The translations under genes and the position numbers were made by a program. Shown here one piece after another: positions 1 through 5,250 of a DNA stretch of 8,501 nt. The stretch lies in assembly GCA_003645215.1 (NCBI GenBank), contig QNEM01000076.1, positions 1 through 8,501 on the forward strand, read 5' to 3'. The notes beneath the pieces are model-generated. The model worked only from the letters and a program-made list of their open reading frames with translations. It was not told the DNA's origin and did no database searches. The stretch's first letter is position 1; the number at the start of each line of letters is the position of its first letter. Source of the DNA: Gammaproteobacteria bacterium. GTDB lineage: Bacteria > Pseudomonadota > Gammaproteobacteria > Eutrophobiales > Eutrophobiaceae.

Positions 1-31
1 CACGAAACATACACATCAAATAGACTGTGAA

Positions 32-58
32 CTCTCGGTCATATTATCTGGTCGAGAG
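32..58. repeat. Small inverted repeat downstream of the response regulator gene
   Basis: CTCTCG at 32-37 is the exact reverse complement of CGAGAG at 53-58, with a 15-base loop between. It begins about 30 bases past the response regulator's stop codon. A transcript of the minus strand could fold into a 6-bp GC-rich stem, but no run of T follows it. It could be a weak or Rho-assisted terminator, a processing site, or chance. The rest of 1-88 shows no convincing gene. Confidence 0.3.
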
Positions 59-88
59 CTGACATTTGGTTACTAATTCTTGATCCTG

Positions 89-1105
89 TCATTCATCCTT
101 CTCGTCCAGCTGTGCAGAGATATCATCAAGAAGATTTTTGCTATTACTATCATAGCTATTTTTTTCCGTCTCACGATCAAGATACAACTCCAGTCGCTCA
201 CGCATATCCTTCCCGGCAGCGGATGGCTGATTCTTGTCTTCCATTACAATGTTTAGTTCATTTTCTACTTCCTGTTGGGCAGTGATTCCCTTGTCCTGCT
301 TCCACCTGGTTTTTTCTATCGCAAAATTAGCATCTTCTATATTCTGTTTGACACCTTCTATTTCTGTACTGCCATGCAATAACTTATCCTGCGTTGTTTC
401 CAACCTGGTTTTGATTTCTACTTCTTCACTCGTAGTTAAATGTTGTGTACTTAGCTTATGTATCTCGGCAAGTAATCTAGTCTTCTCCTCATCAACATTT
501 GGTTGAGCCTCTTCCATACCTGCCAATGCTGCCTGACTATTTTTTAATGCCTGTTGAATTTTTTGCATATCTGCCTGTAAACGTTGTACTTCCTGTTCAT
601 GCATCTCCACAAATTGCATTTTATAAGCTTCAATAATTTTTTTTGATTCTGATTGTGATCCTTGCAAGGCATCATTCAGGGTATAGATTTGTTGTCGCCT
701 GGATAACTGTTGAGCTAAAGCGTTAGCTATAGCATCCTTGAGTTCACTCTTCTTTAGCAGATCCTTGCGCAAGTAATCGGAGACACCTGATCGGAGGGCC
801 CGCACCTCTATTTCTTCATTACCTGCACCGGTAAGCATAATCGTTTTTGGAAACAGGAGGTTATCATAATTCTCCTGCAGGATATTCAGGCCGGTAACAT
901 CATCAAGCTGGAGATTATAATCCAGTAACAGGACATCAAAGTCTGACCAGTTAAAGTTTTTGTCAGGTACACCCTGCCCTAGTGGATCGTGTTCAACTAC
1001 TTCAATGTTCTGAAATTGGCTGGTCAGCCAGTTCACTAGAAGTTTTCTATAATCACCATCATCATCAATGATTAAAATTTTTCGTGAGGAATCTATGTTA
1101 GCCAT
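89..1105 (-). CDS. Response regulator: receiver domain plus long coiled coil, no DNA-binding domain
   Basis: This 338-residue protein starts with a complete CheY-like receiver domain (about residues 8-130). The acidic pocket is D14-D15-D16, the phosphoacceptor is D62 in a hydrophobic strand, the switch residue is T92 in LTG, and the conserved lysine is K114. All key residues are present, so phosphorylation by a histidine kinase is expected. From about residue 130 to 290 the chain is rich in Gln, Glu, Lys and Leu and looks like a long coiled coil. The last 45 residues are acidic and probably disordered. No helix-turn-helix, GGDEF, EAL, HD or phosphatase domain is visible, so output is probably by protein-protein contact. 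The start is supported by GGAAAG five bases upstream of the ATG. No partner kinase lies in the window. The fold call is firm; the pathway is unknown. Confidence 0.88.
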   Translation of the reverse strand: MANIDSSRKILIIDDDGDYRKLLVNWLTSQFQNIEVVEHDPLGQGVPDKNFNWSDFDVLLLDYNLQLDDVTGLNILQENYDNLLFPKTIMLTGAGNEEIEVRALRSGVSDYLRKDLLKKSELKDAIANALAQQLSRRQQIYTLNDALQGSQSESKKIIEAYKMQFVEMHEQEVQRLQADMQKIQQALKNSQAALAGMEEAQPNVDEEKTRLLAEIHKLSTQHLTTSEEVEIKTRLETTQDKLLHGSTEIEGVKQNIEDANFAIEKTRWKQDKGITAQQEVENELNIVMEDKNQPSAAGKDMRERLELYLDRETEKNSYDSNSKNLLDDISAQLDEKDE

Positions 1106-1110
1106 AATTT

Positions 1111-1116
1111 CTTTCC
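1111..1116 (-). promoter_or_regulatory. Ribosome binding site of the response regulator gene
   Basis: Read on the minus strand this is GGAAAG, separated from the ATG at 1103-1105 by five bases (AAATT). It is a purine-rich Shine-Dalgarno-like site at a workable distance. It supports the chosen start, which also lies just before the first strand of the receiver domain. Confidence 0.5.
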
Positions 1117-1146
1117 GATAGTAAGTCTTGAATAAAATAGCTGTGT

Positions 1147-1176
1147 ATCATACAAACTTCGTCGTTTATCTTCCAA
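1147..1176 (-). promoter_or_regulatory. Candidate sigma-70 promoter for the response regulator gene
   Basis: On the minus strand TTGGAA (1171-1176, four of six matches to the -35 consensus) is followed after 18 bases by TATGAT (1147-1152, five of six matches to the -10 consensus). It sits in the 83-bp gap behind the protease stop codon and would start transcription about 35 bases upstream of the response regulator ATG. This is a consensus match by eye only. Confidence 0.4.
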
Positions 1177-1186
1177 CTATGCATAG
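1177..1186. repeat. Perfect 10-bp palindrome next to a candidate -35 box
   Basis: CTATGCATAG is its own reverse complement. It lies directly upstream of the candidate -35 hexamer at 1171-1176, a position where an activator or repressor dimer could bind. Symmetry does not extend cleanly beyond ten bases, since the next flanking pair mismatches. A chance palindrome is quite possible. Confidence 0.2.
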
Positions 1187-1188
1187 GT

Positions 1189-1863
1189 TTAAGGGGGTGT
1201 ATACCTAAGAATCATTTTGTCTTTTGATTGGCTAATCTCCAGCTCCTTAAGAAAGGACATACCAAGAAGGACATTAACATTCTGACGACTTTTAATGACA
1301 ATAGCTGGCACATTTTTTATCTCAATATCGCCCAGTCTTACTGAATCAAGCGTGGTCCGCCATCCTTCTCCTTTTATTCCTCCCGCAAGACCAATCTCTA
1401 TTCTGTCCTTTTTATGCAGACGTATATTAAGATGCCTGGCATCTCTTAGAGTTAAGGCCACATCCGTCGCACCCGTATCTACCTGGAAACCGGCTTTCTT
1501 TCCATTAATGAACCCGTCTACGTAATAACCCGATATACCTATAGCAGGAGCATCAGTAAAAGGTATTATAACTTCATCATTAAGTGCTATGCCTTTTTTA
1601 CTTCTTTTCTTATAACGATAACGCTTGCCATGTACCCTTACGAGCACTTCATTTCTATTGAATGAGATTACCTTGATGCCTTCTTTACTGGTTTGTCCTC
1701 GAGCCAGGATCCTGTTGCTACCATTCACTTTAATCACTACTTTATTCCCGGCTAGAGAACCGTTGAAATATATCTTATGCTCGGCAATCACTTCGAGAGG
1801 AAGTAATAAAGCCATCAGGAACATGAGCTTCGGGATTAATCTGAATGAATGATGAGAAATCAT
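1189..1863 (-). CDS. Secreted retropepsin-like aspartic protease (clan AA, single domain)
   Basis: The protein has 224 residues. Residues 1-27 form a basic then hydrophobic stretch ending in a plausible signal peptidase site (VIA/EHK), so it should act in the periplasm. Residues about 28-85 form a beta-rich N-terminal region with the pattern seen in proteobacterial relatives (VIKVNG, GQTSKEGIKVIS, VLVRVHGKRYRY). The protease domain runs from about 112 to the end: D129-T130-G131-A132-T133 is the catalytic motif, and VLLGMSFL (198-205) is the hydrophobic-Gly motif after the second half. With a single DTG it would need to dimerise, as retroviral proteases do. Substrates of this bacterial family are mostly unknown. 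No good Shine-Dalgarno precedes the ATG at 1861-1863, so the exact start is uncertain; M14 or M17 would shorten the signal peptide too much. Gaps of 56 bp upstream and 83 bp downstream suggest a transcription unit of its own. Confidence 0.85.
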   Translation of the reverse strand: MISHHSFRLIPKLMFLMALLLPLEVIAEHKIYFNGSLAGNKVVIKVNGSNRILARGQTSKEGIKVISFNRNEVLVRVHGKRYRYKKRSKKGIALNDEVIIPFTDAPAIGISGYYVDGFINGKKAGFQVDTGATDVALTLRDARHLNIRLHKKDRIEIGLAGGIKGEGWRTTLDSVRLGDIEIKNVPAIVIKSRQNVNVLLGMSFLKELEISQSKDKMILRYTPP

Positions 1864-1898
1864 TTTTTATGTCAATTTCTATATATTGTTTTTTACTG

Positions 1899-1928
1899 AT
1901 TATACTGTACCTAAAGCTACTATCTCAC
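1899..1928 (-). promoter_or_regulatory. Candidate sigma-70 promoter for the aspartic protease gene
   Basis: On the minus strand a perfect -10 hexamer TATAAT (1899-1904) follows GTGAGA (1923-1928, four of six matches to the -35 consensus) after 18 bases. The -35 part overlaps the last codons of the TrhA gene, and transcription would begin about 30 bases upstream of the protease ATG. No terminator hairpin is visible between the two genes, so read-through from the upstream operon is also possible. Confidence 0.45.
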
Positions 1929-2546
1929 ATATGCAACAATAGAAATAAAATGGCAGATGGAGCCTGTTAAGACAAACAAGTGCCAGATACCATGAGCATG
2001 ACGGAGTTTTTTCTGAATATCCAGCACATAAAACACGATGCCCAGCGTGTAAGCAATACCACCCGCCGTCAACCAGAACACACCAGCTGCAGGAACAGCC
2101 GCCCGCAACTCTGAGAAATTCAAAGTACAAATCCAGCCCATAACCAGGTAGATCGATACCTGTAACCATTCAATACGTTTTGGAATAAAGATATCCAGTA
2201 ATAAACCAATCACGGCCAGCACCCATACCGAAGCCAGCATGATCAGACCGTTATGCTCACGCAGCGATACCAGCATATATGGTGTATAGGTTCCTGCGAT
2301 TAACAGGTAAATCGAAACGTGATCGAGTTTCTGGAATAGTTTTTTAAGCTCGGGTGGGTGAAAGCTGTGATACAGGGTGGACATGGTGTACAGCAGAACC
2401 AATGTAAGGCCAAAAATACTAAAACTGATAATGAGCAGCGGGTTGCGTTCCTGGACACTGATGGTCAGTAGCGCACCAAAACCGACCAGGGCCAGGACGG
2501 CACCAACCAGGTGGGTAATACTGTTTAATTTTTCACCGTAGTACAT
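1920..2546 (-). CDS. trhA: TrhA / hemolysin III family membrane protein (PAQR superfamily)
   Basis: This 208-residue, seven-helix inner-membrane protein has the length normal for the family. The PAQR motifs are all there: E5 with S9 and H12 near the N-terminus, SxxxH at S56-H60, D75-H76 followed by the conserved LIAGTYTP segment (82-89), and HAHGIWH at 183-189 followed by H199 in the last helix. H60, H185 and H189 correspond to the three histidines that hold zinc in the adiponectin receptors. The name hemolysin III is historical; the Escherichia coli homologue has been linked to membrane energetics and lipid fluidity, and hydrolase activity on lipids is proposed for the superfamily. The gene begins 16 bp after the ATPase stop codon, with a weak GAG ribosome-binding element, so it is probably the last gene of that operon. 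The family call is secure; the biochemical role is not. Confidence 0.92.
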   Translation of the reverse strand: MYYGEKLNSITHLVGAVLALVGFGALLTISVQERNPLLIISFSIFGLTLVLLYTMSTLYHSFHPPELKKLFQKLDHVSIYLLIAGTYTPYMLVSLREHNGLIMLASVWVLAVIGLLLDIFIPKRIEWLQVSIYLVMGWICTLNFSELRAAVPAAGVFWLTAGGIAYTLGIVFYVLDIQKKLRHAHGIWHLFVLTGSICHFISIVAYVR

Positions 2547-2562
2547 TAATGGAGCTCATCTG

Positions 2563-5250
2563 TTACCAGGTCAACCATTTCAATACAAACCTGTTCTCGT
2601 GCCTGACAAATATTCTTCGTATTTCATCTGCAATGATGATCGTTATAGCAAAAGGAATACTTAAGGCAAGTTGCCAGAGTTCCAGCGGTGCAGTACCAAA
2701 GAATGTATTCATAAACGGAACATATGAAATTAATGCTAATAATGATAGTTCTGTAGCAATACCCAGTAATACCAGCTTATTAGCAAGAATTCCAACCGTA
2801 AGTATACTTTGCCGACGCGTTCTGCAGATCAGAACATCAGCCACCTGACAAATTATGATAGAGGCAAAGAATGCAGTGATCGCCGTTCTGTATAAAGGGT
2901 CTGTTGCAGCCAATGATTCTCCCCATTGCCATCCACCATCAAGCAGGACAACAAAGTAACTAAAGAAGCCGGCGGCAGCCTGGATCATGCCGACGATACC
3001 GTAACTCATGAATAGTAAATTACCTGTTAACAGCCTTTCATTCCTTGAACGAGGAGGCTTATTCATAACATCTGTTTCCGGTTTTTCAGCGCCCAGTCCC
3101 AGGGCAGGCACAATATCGGTGCCAAGATCGATAGCAAGTATCAGTACCACGGTTAGAGGTAGGGGTATGTCCAGAAGCACATAAGCTATAAAGGGCAGGA
3201 TCTGGGGAATATTACTGGTTAATATATAGGCAATAAACTTTTTAATGTTGTCAAATATGGTTCGGCCTTCTTCAACGGCTGTCACAATGGTTGCGAAATT
3301 ATCATCCATTAGCACCATATTACTTGCTTCCTTGGCAACATCTGTTCCCATTAATCCCATGGCAACACCCATATCTGCATTTTTGAGTGCAGGTGAATCA
3401 TTTACTCCGTCACCAGTAACAGTGACTATTTGGCCCTTCTTTTGTAGTGCCTTAACGATTTGTAATTTTTGCGCCGGTGTAATACGTGCAAATATCAGTT
3501 CTTTTTCATCCAGTACTCTAGATAATCCTTCTTCATCTAATGCAGACAAGTCGTCACCCTGCAGTACTTTTCCAGCATCTGTAAATAAACCAATCTGTTT
3601 GCCTATGGCTTCTGCGGTAGGTCCAAAATCACCCGTCAACATGAATACCCGGATTCCGGCATTTCGACACTTCAGTATTGCCTCAGGAACTTCCGGTCTT
3701 GGTGGATCAAGCATGCCGACAACACCAATAAAAACATAGCCATCACCGGCAAGCTCATCGTTACTACTGTTCCTGTATGCCAGTGCCAGACCCCGTTCGC
3801 CACGTTCTGCCAGTAGCATATATTGCTCAACAATCATTTCACGATAGTGATCTGTGAAGGGTACTTTCTTACCATCAACATGAATTCGATCACACATATT
3901 CATCACGACTTCAGGGGCGCCTTTCAGATATGCGTGAAAATGATCATTGTTAGGTGATTCATGGACCGTGATCATATATTTGTCATCAGATGTAAACGTT
4001 TTCTCACTAAAACGTTTGGTGCGGACAATGTCCTTGATAGATTTTATTTTATTGCCGTATGCAAGCAGGGCTATTTCAGTTGAATCGCCGCTATACTTTA
4101 AGTGACTATCGAGATGCGCGTTATTGCAGAGTGTCATGATTCGGCGTGCAATATGTAACTCCGGTTCTTCTGATATATCCGGATCAGTTATATCGTGATG
4201 ATGACGATTTATAATCAATGTGTTCACACTGATCTTGTTCTGGGTAAGCGTGCCAGTCTTGTCAGTGCAAATAACGGTAGTGCTTCCTAATGTTTCAACA
4301 CTTTCAAGATTTTTTATAAGCGCATTTTTACGCGCCATTCGCTTGCTTGCCATTGTCAATGCCAGGGTAACCGTAGGTAACAGGCCTTCTGGCACATTGG
4401 CAACAATAATACCTATAGCAAAGATCAGGCTGCTGATTTCTCCCTTACCAATGGCAACACTGACAATATAGAATGTGACCCCAAGAAATATGGCTATGCC
4501 ACTTATTATCTTGATGAAATATTTAAGTTCCTTGCCTATAGGCGATTCAACTTTCTTTGTGTGTTTGGTTAATTCAACAATTTTTCCAATCTGGGTTTCC
4601 ATGCCCGTGGCACACACAATAGCCTTGCCATTTCCACTTTGTACCAGGGTGCCGGAAAAGACCATGTTTTTGCTATGATGAATATTCTCATTGTCGGCAT
4701 CGACTTGTAACTCTACCGGTTCACTTTCACCCGTGAGGCTACTCATATCAACTTTTAACTGGTTCTCGCGTAGCAACCTTCCATCTGCAGAAATTTTATC
4801 TCCTTCATAAAGCAGCATGATGTCGCCGGGGACAACCTGTTTGGCATTAATCTGATTAACTTCACCATTACGTTCGATAGTGACCATGGTAGGCAACATC
4901 TTTTGAAAGCTTTCCATGATCTTTTCACTTTGATATTCCTGCATGTAAGTGAAGCTGGCATTCAGAAGTACAACACCATAAAGCGCACAGCCAATATAGA
5001 AATTACCCTGCCCCGGATCCAGGTAGTCTGCAAAAAATGCCAATCCACCACCAACCATAAGTAACAGTGCAAAGAAATTTTTAAACTGCAAAAGAAATTT
5101 TATATATTCCGGGGTTTGTCGACGTACACGTAATTCATTAAGACCCGTTTCTTTAAGACGCCTGTCTGCCTCACTATTGGATAGCCCTTTAAAACCACTA
5201 TCCAACTGACTATATAATTGTTCCAGAGGGATCTGGTGCTGATTATTCAT
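2563..5250 (-). CDS. P-type cation ATPase of the Na+,K+-ATPase-like (P2C) branch
   Basis: This 895-residue inner-membrane pump has about ten helices. Domains in order: N-terminal cation-ATPase domain (6-70), TM1-2, actuator with TGES at 173-176, TM3-4 with VPEGLL (286-291), DKTGT with phosphorylated D330, nucleotide-binding KGAPE (443-447), hinge TGDGVND (612-618), then TM5-10. TM5 carries AYILTSNIPQ (674-683), TM6 IDLGTD (707-712), TM8 CQVAD (801-805) and TM9 E834. These segments match Na+,K+-ATPases far better than Ca2+ or Mn2+ pumps. Most cation ligands are kept (E288, Y675, S679, N680, D708, T711, D712, Q802, D805, E834). Two positions differ from the animal enzyme: Q683 for Glu and T833 for Glu. 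The TM7-8 loop is short and lacks the SYGQ beta-subunit contact, and no beta subunit is encoded here. Na+ export is the likeliest role, with K+ or H+ counter-transport undecided. Its ATG overlaps the exporter's TGA (ATGA), implying translational coupling. Confidence 0.9.
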   Translation of the reverse strand: MNNQHQIPLEQLYSQLDSGFKGLSNSEADRRLKETGLNELRVRRQTPEYIKFLLQFKNFFALLLMVGGGLAFFADYLDPGQGNFYIGCALYGVVLLNASFTYMQEYQSEKIMESFQKMLPTMVTIERNGEVNQINAKQVVPGDIMLLYEGDKISADGRLLRENQLKVDMSSLTGESEPVELQVDADNENIHHSKNMVFSGTLVQSGNGKAIVCATGMETQIGKIVELTKHTKKVESPIGKELKYFIKIISGIAIFLGVTFYIVSVAIGKGEISSLIFAIGIIVANVPEGLLPTVTLALTMASKRMARKNALIKNLESVETLGSTTVICTDKTGTLTQNKISVNTLIINRHHHDITDPDISEEPELHIARRIMTLCNNAHLDSHLKYSGDSTEIALLAYGNKIKSIKDIVRTKRFSEKTFTSDDKYMITVHESPNNDHFHAYLKGAPEVVMNMCDRIHVDGKKVPFTDHYREMIVEQYMLLAERGERGLALAYRNSSNDELAGDGYVFIGVVGMLDPPRPEVPEAILKCRNAGIRVFMLTGDFGPTAEAIGKQIGLFTDAGKVLQGDDLSALDEEGLSRVLDEKELIFARITPAQKLQIVKALQKKGQIVTVTGDGVNDSPALKNADMGVAMGLMGTDVAKEASNMVLMDDNFATIVTAVEEGRTIFDNIKKFIAYILTSNIPQILPFIAYVLLDIPLPLTVVLILAIDLGTDIVPALGLGAEKPETDVMNKPPRSRNERLLTGNLLFMSYGIVGMIQAAAGFFSYFVVLLDGGWQWGESLAATDPLYRTAITAFFASIIICQVADVLICRTRRQSILTVGILANKLVLLGIATELSLLALISYVPFMNTFFGTAPLELWQLALSIPFAITIIIADEIRRIFVRHENRFVLKWLTW

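Noticed and set aside
1870..1875. Perfect TTGACA (-35 box) on the minus strand just before the protease start
   Set aside because: No acceptable -10 hexamer lies 16-18 bases downstream, and the resulting start would fall inside the coding region.
1900..2169. 89-codon minus-strand frame overlapping the TrhA gene
   Set aside because: It overlaps the TrhA gene in another frame, and TrhA has full family motifs there. The alternative product is Cys/Trp-rich and looks like a frame shadow.
1920..2546. Reading hemolysin III as a toxin or virulence factor
   Set aside because: The name comes from an old heterologous assay. The motifs are those of PAQR integral membrane proteins, and nothing here suggests secretion or toxicity.
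3245..3739. 164-codon open frame on the plus strand
   Set aside because: It lies wholly antisense to the conserved phosphorylation and hinge domains of the P-type ATPase. Its translation is Ser/Pro-rich without any domain, as expected for the mirror of a real gene.
5055..5105. Two near copies of AAAGAAATTTT
   Set aside because: They encode the Phe/Leu-rich start of TM1 in the ATPase and arise from AT-rich codons. There is no further repeat unit.
2563..5250. Annotation as an ordinary Ca2+-transporting ATPase
   Set aside because: The TM4 motif VPEGLL, TM6 IDLGTD with a Q802/D805 pair in TM8, and E834 in TM9 follow the Na+,K+-ATPase pattern rather than the Ca2+ pump pattern.
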